Source: Paludibacteraceae bacterium (GTDB lineage Bacteria; Bacteroidota; Bacteroidia; Bacteroidales; Paludibacteraceae). From it: DNA of 53,153 nucleotides. Of this stretch, positions 24,538-34,600 are shown one piece after another. The position numbers were made by a program, and so were the translations under genes. The notes under the pieces were generated by a model. It ran no database searches. It worked only from the letters and a program-made list of their open reading frames with translations, and was not told the DNA's origin. The stretch is taken from the NCBI GenBank assembly GCA_017467185.1, contig JAFTSS010000086.1, positions 1 through 53,153 of the forward strand, written 5' to 3'. Positions within the stretch are counted from its first letter, which is position 1. Every line of letters begins with the position of its first letter.

Positions 24538-24631
24538 AATAAAGCAATACTCTCCATTTTATCGTGCAAAGTTACAAAAAATTATTGACATATAAGATAA
24601 CAATATTAATATTTTTTATAAAAAACTAAAA

Positions 24632-24664
24632 AAGGCGAAACTCCACTAATAGAAATTCCGCCTT
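24632..24664 (-). terminator. Terminator of the amylomaltase gene
   Basis: Nine-pair stem closed by AAGGCG/CGCCTT (24632-24637 with 24659-24664, one G-U on the minus strand), followed by TTTAGTTTTTT. Confidence 0.75.
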
Positions 24665-24715
24665 AAGATAATATAAGTATACTATCAACAATAATATATA
24701 GTTATCAATTCTGTT

Positions 24716-27400
24716 TTATCGTCCTGCTTGTTTGATGTAGTTACGCAATGTATTGTTGAAATCATCTTCTTTCATCAAATCTTCGAGGTTGATATGCATA
24801 CGATATCTCCAACTATGGAACGAATTTGATGGCACATTTATACGTTCTGCCTCTGGATTTTCACGTCGAAGCTCTGGTGAAATACTCATCAAGTCTTGCC
24901 ATTGGAATATTGACCACATAGCAGGCGAGTACAAGTGTTGCAACAAAATATCACGGCACACCCACCATTCGCAGAAGTATGGAGCTTCGCCCCAGTGTCC
25001 GAGTTCTTGATTATAGAAACGTTGTGTAACATCGCGGTCTTCTTCCCACCAACCACGTATAGTACTCATATCGTGAGTTGAAGGGGTAACAACAGAGAGA
25101 TAAGGTGCATCGGCTGGGTGGAAGAATTCGATTTTATCTGTCTTAGGTGCGCGTTGAATTTCGAGCGAAAGGATAGACAATTCGTTCATCACCGCAGTCA
25201 CGCAGTGGGTCATCATACCCAAATCCTCGCCACAAATCAACATATTCGATGCTGCTTTCAGAGCTGGCAATTTGCGCATACCCGATTTATACCAATGAGC
25301 ATCTTGACGACGATAGAAATATTCGACATAAAGTTCTTCAAATACACGTTTTTGGTGGTCATTCAATGCTGCAAAAGTAGATAGAGTTTGCATGCCATAA
25401 CGTGGATAGTATTGGCGACCTTCCGAGCCTTCGACTTCAAACAACAATACGTTAGAAATCAAATCGAACATACCATATTTCACGCGTTCTGATATTTCGC
25501 CACGACGGAAACGGGCTTCAACTTCAGTCTGACTACTCCACTCCTCACGAATACGCCAAGCGAAACCATGTTCGATATAGAGGCAATTTTCTTTCACCCA
25601 TTGAGCCTCATCACCAAAGTTTTCCCAAAGGATATGGTCGGTGATATAAGGTTTTGTAAATCGTTCGTAATCGAACCATACACCGCGTGATTCAAACTCA
25701 TCGACATACAACGGAATTGATGGGTTAAGATATCCCATAATACCCTCTTGATGACGCAATGGAATTTGCCAAATACGGAAGAAACCGAGAATATGGTCGA
25801 TACGGAAAGTGTCGAAATAGCGAGCCATTTGTTCGAAACGTTTTTTCCACCAGTCAAAGTCGGTGCGTTCGATGGCATCCCAATTATAAGTTGGGAGTTC
25901 CCAGTTTTGACCTTTAATAGCGAACATATCAGGTGGTGCACCAGCAGCCATGTCCATATTAAATAGTTCAGGAGCCACCCAAGTATCCACTGAATTACGA
26001 TTCACACCGATAGGAATATCGCCTTTCACCACAATACCGTGAGCATGAGCATATTCCACAGCCTCACGCAATTGGAGGTGGAGTTGATATTGGCAGTACC
26101 ACCATTTTGCGATATTGTCAAACCAAGGGTGCGATGTATGTGTCAATTCATCGGCTTTCTTCTCAGAGTAAGTTGCAAACTCTTTCCACTGACGATAGTC
26201 GCACGTACCACGAGCATCTCTCACACAGCAATATACTGCGTATGGTTTCAACCAATGTTCATTGTCTTTATAGAATTGTTTGAAATCCTCCGACGCCAAG
26301 AATTTATCTTTATTGTGCTTGTATGCTGCTTCGATATAACGCAATTTGAAGTTCACCACGTTCAAGAAATCCATTCTCTCCTCAGCGTTGTATATAGGTT
26401 GTAATTTCTTGTACTCCTCAACCAAAGCATCTTTTTTAGGCATAGGCAATTTAGTCAAATCGAGGAACAAAGGGTTCAATGCGAATGCCGAAATCGCCGC
26501 GTATGGCAACACGTCAGCCTCTGTGTGAGTACCAATTGTGTCGTTCAATGGCAACACTTGAATAAGTTTCAAACCCACTTTTTCTGCCCAATCAACCATG
26601 AGTTTAAGGTCAGAGAAATCGCCACAACCAAACGAATTTTTCGAACGAAGCGAGAAAACAGGGATACCCACACCAGCACCGTGCCAAGTATTTGTGTCAA
26701 AACGAGCAAACGTGTCATTGACAATCACCATACGTTTACCGCTTGCAGGTGGCACAATGCGGTCTTGACCATGCTCAAAACATTTAAAGTATTTACCTTC
26801 AGTATTATAAACACCGTATTTATATTGTACCTCGTGGTCCACTTTGCTCAAATCCAAGTCCACAGTCCACATAGGATAGTTTTTGTTCGACAACAACACT
26901 GGATTTTCAACCGACCAATTGCCCAACTCCTCACAGTTGCCAATCACACACAACGCCTCATTTTTGCCCAACAACGGAGCTTTCACTCTCAACGTATGCG
27001 TATAGTTTTTAGCATTATTACCAGCACAAGGGGTATAGTTTTCTTTTAAAAGTACATCGACAAACGGAGCAGTCATAAACGTATTTTCCACAGCCGATAC
27101 ACTATTCCACGCATCAATCAACAACACAGTGTCAACGCCCGTTTTAGTAACCACCTTACGCGCATCGCCCCACTCTTTCACGACAGAGCCGTCGTTATGA
27201 TTTTTCATCACATACTTATACTCCAACTTCTTGGCTTTTGCAGCTGCGATATCAAGTTCGAGCCACCACTCTTCATCGTGCGCAAAATTCATAGCCAACG
27301 CTTTAGCCACGTCGCCATTGCCCAATTCAGGCACATTACCGACGACATACAATTGTTCGCCCCATTCAGTGCGATAATTTATTCTAAATAAAAGTTTCAT
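24716..27400 (-). CDS. malQ: 4-alpha-glucanotransferase (amylomaltase, GH77) with two starch-binding domains
   Basis: An 894-residue enzyme that moves glucan chains between alpha-1,4 glucans. Two N-terminal CBM20-like domains (residues about 1-110, starting LLFRINYRTEWGEQLYVVGN, and about 130-235, VIGNCEELGNWSVENPV) precede the GH77 barrel. The barrel shows FSLRSKNSFGCGDFSDLK, KGDIPIGVNRNSVDTW, FDTFRIDHILGFFRIW (nucleophile Asp) and CGEDLGMM. This CBM20-GH77 form resembles plant DPE2 and is common in Bacteroides. No signal peptide, so it acts in the cytoplasm on maltodextrins or glycogen. Single gene with its own promoter and terminator. Confidence 0.93.
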   Translation of the reverse strand: MKLLFRINYRTEWGEQLYVVGNVPELGNGDVAKALAMNFAHDEEWWLELDIAAAKAKKLEYKYVMKNHNDGSVVKEWGDARKVVTKTGVDTVLLIDAWNSVSAVENTFMTAPFVDVLLKENYTPCAGNNAKNYTHTLRVKAPLLGKNEALCVIGNCEELGNWSVENPVLLSNKNYPMWTVDLDLSKVDHEVQYKYGVYNTEGKYFKCFEHGQDRIVPPASGKRMVIVNDTFARFDTNTWHGAGVGIPVFSLRSKNSFGCGDFSDLKLMVDWAEKVGLKLIQVLPLNDTIGTHTEADVLPYAAISAFALNPLFLDLTKLPMPKKDALVEEYKKLQPIYNAEERMDFLNVVNFKLRYIEAAYKHNKDKFLASEDFKQFYKDNEHWLKPYAVYCCVRDARGTCDYRQWKEFATYSEKKADELTHTSHPWFDNIAKWWYCQYQLHLQLREAVEYAHAHGIVVKGDIPIGVNRNSVDTWVAPELFNMDMAAGAPPDMFAIKGQNWELPTYNWDAIERTDFDWWKKRFEQMARYFDTFRIDHILGFFRIWQIPLRHQEGIMGYLNPSIPLYVDEFESRGVWFDYERFTKPYITDHILWENFGDEAQWVKENCLYIEHGFAWRIREEWSSQTEVEARFRRGEISERVKYGMFDLISNVLLFEVEGSEGRQYYPRYGMQTLSTFAALNDHQKRVFEELYVEYFYRRQDAHWYKSGMRKLPALKAASNMLICGEDLGMMTHCVTAVMNELSILSLEIQRAPKTDKIEFFHPADAPYLSVVTPSTHDMSTIRGWWEEDRDVTQRFYNQELGHWGEAPYFCEWWVCRDILLQHLYSPAMWSIFQWQDLMSISPELRRENPEAERINVPSNSFHSWRYRMHINLEDLMKEDDFNNTLRNYIKQAGR

Positions 27401-27431
27401 ATAATTATAAATTTAATATTTTTCTAATCTG

Positions 27432-27463
27432 CAAATTTACAATTTATTTTTCAAACGAGCAAA
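27432..27463 (-). promoter_or_regulatory. Promoter of malQ
   Basis: Minus strand: TTTG (27460-27463), 20 nt, TAAATTTG (27432-27439). Confidence 0.7.
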
Positions 27464-27659
27464 AAATATATAAAAAAAAAATCAAATTGTAAATTCAACT
27501 GACGGATGCAAGAAGGAAATAATTACACATAAAAAAAATAACTATATCTTCTTTGATTTTTATTAGTTATCAAATCTCTTTATCGGCCCACTCTTTTCTA
27601 TTTAGTAAACCTTACGACTAAAAAGAGATAATACAAAAAAATCTCTAAATCATTTAAAA

Positions 27660-28787
27660 CTATTTAAGTTTAAGAATATATATAGGCTGATATTCTGGCA
27701 ATAAATCAGGATGCAATGCCCAAATCAAATCCTTTAACACCAAATCAGGCCGTGCCACCGCACTCTCCCAAAAGTCATTAGCTCCATCAGGCAACGTGCG
27801 CCCATAAAATCCATACACTCTACCCTCGCGAGCTGAACGGAAAAGATTATGACGCTCGTCCATTTGAATAAGTGCATTGAGAGTAGCAGTTGGAGCATTG
27901 AGCCATACTTCGGCATTATGGAAATTGTTGAGTACGGTTTCGAAATTAAACGCAAGCGATGCAGATGTTGAAGCCTCGTTTTTATAAAAATAATCGGCTC
28001 CAGCATCGGCAAAAAGTCTGCCCATATAAGAAGTACCAGATGGCATATACCATGTACCTTTGAAATTGCCACCTGCCATGACAGTTGGGCGGTGAGATAC
28101 GGATTGGGCTATAGCACTAACCTCTAAGTAATCGCCCTCAATTTGCGAAAAGAGAGAATCGGCAAGTTGCTCTTTATTATAAAATGCCGCCACGAACTTA
28201 ATCCACTCGGCACGAGCAAGGAGCGATTGTTCAGTCCATTCGTTATTGAAAACGAGATTTACTCCACTCTGCTGTAAGCGTTTAGCTTGTTCATCTTGCT
28301 GATTATAAGATGCTACGAAATAAACATCGGGTTTTAAATGCAAGAGTTGTTCGAGATTGACATTATGGGCATCGCCAAGCGAAACAATATTGCCATTGGC
28401 ATATCGAGAACGAATATCACTGTTATATATAAGGTGAGGAGTGCAAACACCTTTTACGGTTGACAATTCGCCTAAAAGATTAAGAAATTCGACATGGGTA
28501 GAACTTGAAATTGCAATATTTTGCACAGGTACAACTATCTTTTGCCCATCAGATGGAGTTTTAACATATTCGTCCGACACTAAATAAAGGCGTTGTTGGA
28601 TTTCGTTTTTAACCCATGGATTATAAATCTCGATAAGTTTGTAGTCGTCGTAATAATAGAGACGAAAACCATCGGAATATTTCACATTTAGTGTGTCGTT
28701 AGGAATAGGAAGTTGCGATTGCGATTTTTGCGATTGATTACAAGCACAAAGGATTGCAATAACTATAAAATAAAGAATTTTTTTCAT
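27660..28787 (-). CDS. ABC-transporter substrate-binding lipoprotein, iron-siderophore/cobalamin type
   Basis: A 375-residue periplasmic binding protein (PF01497-like). Lipobox ILCAC at residues 12-16, so it is membrane-anchored. The fold shows VVPVQNIAISSSTHVEFLNL, LEQLLHLKPDVYFVASY and a long helix LARAEWIKFVAAFYNKEQ, with the C-lobe ending in DLVLKDLIWALHPDLLPEY. Family members bind ferric siderophores, haem or vitamin B12; the ligand cannot be told from sequence. No permease or ATPase is adjacent, so it pairs with a transporter elsewhere. A lone ORF in another frame (27734-28072) is a shadow. Confidence 0.78.
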   Translation of the reverse strand: MKKILYFIVIAILCACNQSQKSQSQLPIPNDTLNVKYSDGFRLYYYDDYKLIEIYNPWVKNEIQQRLYLVSDEYVKTPSDGQKIVVPVQNIAISSSTHVEFLNLLGELSTVKGVCTPHLIYNSDIRSRYANGNIVSLGDAHNVNLEQLLHLKPDVYFVASYNQQDEQAKRLQQSGVNLVFNNEWTEQSLLARAEWIKFVAAFYNKEQLADSLFSQIEGDYLEVSAIAQSVSHRPTVMAGGNFKGTWYMPSGTSYMGRLFADAGADYFYKNEASTSASLAFNFETVLNNFHNAEVWLNAPTATLNALIQMDERHNLFRSAREGRVYGFYGRTLPDGANDFWESAVARPDLVLKDLIWALHPDLLPEYQPIYILKLK

Positions 28788-28806
28788 GACAGTATTGTTT
28801 TCATAC

Positions 28807-28836
28807 TAAAAGAGACGCAAACTTTTGCGCCTCTTT
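28807..28836 (-). terminator. Terminator after the PCMD-like gene
   Basis: Long stem AAAAGAG-CGCAAA (28807-28820) with TTTGCG-CTCTTTT (28823-28836), one G-U on the minus strand. The GAGACGCAAA core resembles the 28-bp palindrome family. Confidence 0.65.
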
Positions 28837-28842
28837 TATCTA

Positions 28843-29793
28843 TTAATACACCCAACGTACATTATCAATCCAGAAGGCATTATCAGGACAGCCATACCAA
28901 GCAGGATAACAACCTGCGGTGAGCATAAGTATTACGTGAGTAGGTTCTTCATCGGCATCAGCCCAACCAATTTCTTGAATTTGAACCATTTTGCCTTTTG
29001 AATTTTCTCCTTTAAAGGCTCCGTCATTAGGATTTAAATCCATATAAGGCATAAACCAAGGCTCTTTAGAGACATCGCCATAATGAATTTCAAAACGAGC
29101 GTCATTTTGCCACTCTCCTATAGTAGAGGCAAAACGATGACGCATTGTGCCCACACGCTTAGCATAGATTTTACCATTTTCTTCCCAGCGTTTTTGAAGG
29201 AATACATAAACTTCAGGTTCATCATGACCTTCAATTTCTTTGACAGAGAATATTTTGGCTTTAATAAGTTTATGTTCGGGATTAACACGTGTTTTATAGT
29301 CAATCATCAAAGCCTTAGGCTTTTGGGTAAAAGGGATACCCATTTCGATTGCGCCGTATGGGTCACCAGCATCACGCACCGGTTCACGCACTTTACCGAG
29401 GAAGAGTGTACCCGCAATCATAACACGAATATCTATCATACCTAAAGCTCGGACTGTTACAAGACGAGTATCACAACGAGCGCAGAAACCATCGCCACGC
29501 TTCTCTGGCTGAGTAGTACAAGCTCCCTTATCAATACCCGCAGGAGCTGCCCACGCATTAGAAATACCCCAAGGTGTATTATCAAAGGTAAATGCTTTAT
29601 TTCCTTTAATTGTATCGGTAGGAGCAAGCACATAAAGAGTTTGTGTTTTACCACCAAGTAGTGCACTTTCTTTAATATAGCGCACCGCCCATTGCTCCAT
29701 ATCGCCAAAAGGGATTGCTTCGATGCGTTCTTGAGAAAATGCACAATGCATAGTGCACAATGCAAAATTTAATAATAGAAAAATTCTTTTCAT
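28843..29793 (-). CDS. Secreted PCMD-like (putative carbohydrate metabolism domain) protein
   Basis: A 316-residue secreted protein. Signal peptide with core FLLLNFALCTMHCAFSQ; the part ALCTMHCA is read from GCATTGT heptamers (29737-29764). The mature part resembles PCMD proteins: IPFGDMEQWAVRYIKES at the start, a jelly-roll-like middle with PKALMIDYKTRVNPEHKLI and YVFLQKRWEENGKIYAK, and the typical ending DNAFWIDNVRWVY. Members are extracellular and often lie in glycan-use loci; activity is unproven. Six cysteines in the middle (GACTTQ, FCARCD) are unusual. Its neighbours (binding lipoprotein, epimerase) do not define a pathway. Confidence 0.65.
   Translation of the reverse strand: MKRIFLLLNFALCTMHCAFSQERIEAIPFGDMEQWAVRYIKESALLGGKTQTLYVLAPTDTIKGNKAFTFDNTPWGISNAWAAPAGIDKGACTTQPEKRGDGFCARCDTRLVTVRALGMIDIRVMIAGTLFLGKVREPVRDAGDPYGAIEMGIPFTQKPKALMIDYKTRVNPEHKLIKAKIFSVKEIEGHDEPEVYVFLQKRWEENGKIYAKRVGTMRHRFASTIGEWQNDARFEIHYGDVSKEPWFMPYMDLNPNDGAFKGENSKGKMVQIQEIGWADADEEPTHVILMLTAGCYPAWYGCPDNAFWIDNVRWVY
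29737..29764 (+). repeat. Heptamer array, 4 units (CAATGCA), in a signal peptide
   Basis: AAATGCA, CAATGCA, TAGTGCA, CAATGCA, encoding part of the PCMD-like signal peptide. Confidence 0.8.
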
Positions 29794-29884
29794 ACTTTAT
29801 CGAATTATTTTTTTGTTTGCTAAATTATTAGATGGTTTTTACAAAATTTATGTTTTAGGTAATAATTCGATAATTGAATTGAGA

Positions 29885-29962
29885 ATTATAACTTATAGTC
29901 ATGATTCTTGCTATGCTCGGCAATTAGAGTAAACTCTATTGCTCTCGCATATCGCAAGAATT
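29885..29962 (+). repeat. Palindromic repeat element, diverged copy
   Basis: Reads TCATGATTCTTGCTATGCTC at the left and TCGCATATCGCAAGAATT at the right, clearly homologous to 7226-7302 read on the minus strand. It lies between AATTGAG/AATTAAG heptamers in the spacer after the epimerase gene. Confidence 0.7.
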
Positions 29963-29988
29963 GAGAATTAAGAGTAGAAATCAACTCA

Positions 29989-31500
29989 TTATTTTACTTT
30001 AACTTTCAATTCCTTGTCATCTTTATCCCAACCTTGAAGAATTGACTCTGGATAGTGATTAGGCTGTGGATCATCTTTGTGGAATGGATCCCAAACCTGA
30101 GCAAAGAAAGGATTGCCTTTTGCTATCTCATCATAATTCCAAGGCGCAGGCAAACATTCAGGACACCAATGGCCACCAAGAAGAACAAGCACAGGCGAAG
30201 CTTTGAAGCGATGGCCAAACTGACATTCCCACTCAAGCGGAGTACGCCAATCGCCTTTAACCATTGATTCACTGATACATTTACCGCCACGGAATTCAGC
30301 AGCTTGACGCATATCTTCTATAATCCATTCGTCGCGCGATTTTGTTTCATCGTAACCATGATTGAGAATAATCGCCTCATCGCTTGGATGCGAAAGGTCT
30401 TGTTCTGCCCAAGGCTTAATAGCTTTATATTTTTCTAACGAGCCATAGTAGGCAGCAATGCGCTGAATATCATTATTTTTAATCCACCACTGAGTACCCC
30501 ATTTCTTCTTGTATGCCATAGGACGCATAGCAAGTTTAAGAATTGGAGCAGGAGCAAGACATGCAAGTGAGAAAAACCAAGGCAACTGACGTTTCATGTG
30601 ATTAAAATATTCATCAACAGGCACATTGGCACGGAAATGCAAATAATCTTCAAGCACTTGCGAATCGGAATACCACTGTCCATGGAAATTACGAGTTACA
30701 AACCACTCTGGATTAAATATTTTTTCAGGACGAGGACAAGATATAGCCTTTAACAATTTGCATTCAAATTCATAATTAGAGAGACGATATTCTGGACCAG
30801 ACCCTATATTATAAAAACGATTCCAAAAATCAGGAGCAACCCAATCTTCACAAAGATTAGCCATCGCACGACCAGAATCTTCGACTGTTGCCCATTCTAA
30901 CACACCACGCAATGGAACATGGAACATAATAGGGTCATAATTCTTAAGAATATCAGCATAAAGAATACCCGACTGACGAAGTGAAACCCAATGTTTTATA
31001 CCACTTTCAACAAATATACGTTCTGCAATAGTCTTTGATATTGCATAGTGATCATACACAGAAATACAAATAGGATCGCCTGTGCGTCCCCAATGAATTG
31101 GCTCATTACGGTCAGAGGTTTGAGCCACTGTACCAACATAACAAACACGTATATCATCAGCATTAGGTTGAGCAAGCACTGCCTTCACCACATTTTGCGC
31201 AGCTGCAATATTAACATTACGAGTTCGATTTGGAAAATAATCGGTTTTAGGCGAAACTAAACCACCAATGTGAAGCACATAATCAGCCCCTTCTGTTGCA
31301 CGCAAAACATCATCATATTTCGTAAGATTACCCCACACAATACGAATTTTGTCTTGAACAGGAGCTAAAAGTTTTCTATTCTTCTCGCTATCTCGAGCAA
31401 GAACCGTTACATCAAAACGGTCCAAACGCCCCATAAATTCTTGAAGAGTGGCCCAGCCCATGTGTCCCGTTGCACCGGTAATAAATACTCGTTTTTTCAT
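29989..31500 (-). CDS. NAD-dependent epimerase/dehydratase (extended SDR) with C-terminal zinc-ribbon-like domain
   Basis: A 503-residue protein. The Rossmann start is VFITGATGHMGWATLQEF; the active site is YDHYAISK with Y and K near residues 151 and 155. Residues to about 340 complete an extended SDR, likely acting on a nucleotide sugar or similar substrate. A second domain (about 395-485) contains GGKCISESMV, WECQFGHRF and GGHWCPECLP, a treble-clef or zinc-ribbon pattern (C...C..H...CxxC) like those in nucleic-acid-associated proteins. Such a fusion is unusual. The last residues (KELKVKVK) derive from a TTTAACT-type heptamer stretch. A -7 box TAACTTTG lies at 31528-31535. Confidence 0.8.
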   Translation of the reverse strand: MKKRVFITGATGHMGWATLQEFMGRLDRFDVTVLARDSEKNRKLLAPVQDKIRIVWGNLTKYDDVLRATEGADYVLHIGGLVSPKTDYFPNRTRNVNIAAAQNVVKAVLAQPNADDIRVCYVGTVAQTSDRNEPIHWGRTGDPICISVYDHYAISKTIAERIFVESGIKHWVSLRQSGILYADILKNYDPIMFHVPLRGVLEWATVEDSGRAMANLCEDWVAPDFWNRFYNIGSGPEYRLSNYEFECKLLKAISCPRPEKIFNPEWFVTRNFHGQWYSDSQVLEDYLHFRANVPVDEYFNHMKRQLPWFFSLACLAPAPILKLAMRPMAYKKKWGTQWWIKNNDIQRIAAYYGSLEKYKAIKPWAEQDLSHPSDEAIILNHGYDETKSRDEWIIEDMRQAAEFRGGKCISESMVKGDWRTPLEWECQFGHRFKASPVLVLLGGHWCPECLPAPWNYDEIAKGNPFFAQVWDPFHKDDPQPNHYPESILQGWDKDDKELKVKVK

Positions 31501-31595
31501 ATTTCAAAAATTCAACATAAAAACATGCAAAGTTACAAAAAAAAATCAAAATTAAAAAAACCTTGTAGAAATTCAAATTTTTTATCTTTTTTATT

Positions 31596-31627
31596 ATTGC
31601 TTTTATCAATAAAAATAATTAACTTTG
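31596..31627 (+). promoter_or_regulatory. Promoter of the bspA-rdgB-porZ-ept operon, nearly leaderless
   Basis: TTG (31597-31599), 20 nt, TAACTTTG (31620-31627). The ATG is at 31633, so transcription should start within a few bases of the start codon. Confidence 0.65.
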
Positions 31628-31632
31628 CATAC

Positions 31633-34600
31633 ATGATTGAAAGAAAAAATATAATATACTTATTGCTGATAATAACCATATTAGCAAATTGTCATTATGT
31701 TTTCGCCGAAACAATAGAATATAAAAGCAATGGTTGCAATTTAATATACAACAAAATTGATGAATACAATGTAGAAGTAGGAAAACAAAAAAACAATCTT
31801 AACTACGAAAAAATATACATTCCAAGCGAAATCAACGTTAATGACACAATGTATTATGTCATAGGAATAACAGAAAATGCCTTTAGCGGAAATAAACATA
31901 TCAAAAAAGTTTTATTTGATGCAGCAAATGATATACAATACATAGGAGATGGTGCTTTTTCTGGCTGCGAAAATTTAACAGATATTGAATTACCATCAAC
32001 AATCTCCGAAATTAAACCTTATACATTTGCATGGTGTGGTTTAAAATATATTGAAATACACAATTTTATTACAAAAATAGGCGAACGAGCTTTTACAAAT
32101 TGTAAAAAACTATCAAAAATAGAAATGAGTGAAAATGTGGAAGAGATAGGTAACTATGCTTTTGCATGGTGTACCTCGTTGACTGCATTTACTATACCCG
32201 AAAAGACACAAAAACTAGGGTATGAAATTTTACAAGCAAATACCAATTTAGACACTCTATTTTTTAATGCTATTAATTGTGAAATTTCTGGAGCCTATTA
32301 CGATGACCGCATTGAGCGTACCATTGGTGCATTTGAAGGAAATAAAGGACTATCTGAAGTGATTTTCGGATACAGAGTTGAACGAATCCCAGAATACCTA
32401 CTTTACAACTGCCATAACGTCGATTCACTATACTTTCCAAAATCAATTAAAGACATAGACCGATTTGCCCTACACAATACGGAATGGTACAGAGGAACAA
32501 AAAGAGATTTGGTATATGTAAACAACATATTATATAGCTACAAAGGCTCTGCCACAGAAATAGGTGACACACTTTTCAAAGAAAACACAAACAGAGTATC
32601 ATCCTATTGTTTTTACAATAACGACAAATTAAAAACAATAAAACTACCCTCTTCGATTACCTCTATTGGGGAATCAGCTTTTGAAGGTTGTAAAGAATTA
32701 AAAAGCATAATTCTACCATACGAACTTGAAGAATTAAAGGACAGAGCATTTAAAGATTGTAAAAATTTAAAAAACATACAATTCAACCTTTTTCTTGAAC
32801 ATATAGGCAAATATTGTTTCGCAGGATGCCATGAATTAAGAAAAATAATACTACCTACATCCATAAAAAAAATGGGTGAAGGTACTTTTTACAATTGCTC
32901 TGGATTACAGCAAATAAATATACCCGACTCTTTAACTACAATTGTAGCTGGTTGCTTTTCAAAATGCCCAAGTTTAGAACGAGTAGTTCTACATAAAAAT
33001 ATAACAAAAGTAGAGGAATATGCTTTTGCTGGTTGCGCAAGATTAGATTCAATAGAAATTCCTTGGAAATGTGAGGTCATTGGCAGTCGAGCATTCTCAC
33101 ACTGTGAAGAATTAAATTACATAAACATCAATGCAAAGTCTATAAGAATAGACCCCCTAGCATTCTATAAATGCGAAAATCTATACTATATAGATTTAAT
33201 AGGAGCACATCGAATTGGCAGAAAAGCATTTGCAGATTGTACAAACTTACAAAACATTACTCTTGGAAAAGATTTAAGCTACATATCAGACTATGCCTTT
33301 GAAAATTGTAAATCTCTATACTCTATAAAAATACCTCAAAATGTAACTTATATTGGGAAATATGCTTTTTCAAGATGCCAAGAATTAGGCATCTTAGAAA
33401 TAGATAACGCAAAAACAAATATCGGAGCACATGCTTTCGACGGTTGCATTTCAATGTATGAGGCCAATTTGGGTTACAATATAATAGAAATAGGTATATA
33501 TGCATTCAACAGATGCAAATCATTAGAAAAAATAGAAATAAAACACCCCCTAAAAGAAATTAGTACCAAATGTTTTGCTCAATGTAGTAGCCTCACAACT
33601 ATCGAATTACCGCAAGGCTTAAAAAAAATTGGAGCAAAAGCTTTTTATGGTTGCAACAACTTAACTGAAATAATACTACCTAATACAATTAACGATATAG
33701 AAGAACAAGCTTTTAGCTACTGTTCTAATATCGAAAATATTAACCTACCAAATGAAATTACACATATTGGACAAAAAGCCTTTTGGCAATGCGAAAATCT
33801 ACAAGCAATACAAATACCTGAAACGTTAGAAATATTAGGAGAAGACGCTTTTGGCAATTGCAATAATTTGACACAAATAATATTCAATGCCGAAAAATGC
33901 AAAACAAACAAACCAGCATTTGGCTATACAACTAAAACTAAAAATCTAAAAATAGGCAATAATGTACAAATTATTGACAATAGAATATTTGAAGGAATAA
34001 ATATTGACAAAATAGAAATTCCTCAAAATGTCTCAGAAATAAGAGCTAAAGCATTCGCCAACTCAACCTTAAACGATGTCAAGTTACTCTCCAGCAATAT
34101 AGAAATTGACAATACGGCTTTCGACAATACTAATTGGCTAAAAAAACAAAACAACGAAATAATATACATCGATCAAGTTGCATTTAAATTTACTGGAGAA
34201 AATTTACCAACGGAATTGACAATTAAGGATGGAACTACCGCTATAGCCGCAAATTTCATGAAAGGAAATATAAACCTAAAAAAAATAAATTTGCCTTCAT
34301 CACTTGAAGTTATTGGTAGCGCTGCATTTGAAAATTGCACAAATTTAAGTAGCATAACATTGCCCTCTTACATAACAAATATAAATAAATATGCTTTTGC
34401 AAATTGCCATGAACTTAAATATATAAATTTATCTTCATATCTAATCAGCATTGGCGATTTTGCATTTGAAAATTGTACAAATATTGATTCTATTACAATC
34501 AACCAAGCCTATTGCTCTATAGGAATTGGAGCTTTTCGGAATTGTAATAAAATGACAAAAGCTACAATTGGCGATAAAATTACATCAATAGGTGATATGG

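Noticed and set aside
27734-28072. 112-codon ORF inside the binding lipoprotein gene
   Set aside because: Alternate-frame shadow of a well-supported gene on the same strand.
31441-31632. Upstream extension of the LRR protein by 64 codons
   Set aside because: It would overlap the epimerase gene and precede the promoter; the signal peptide starts at 31633.
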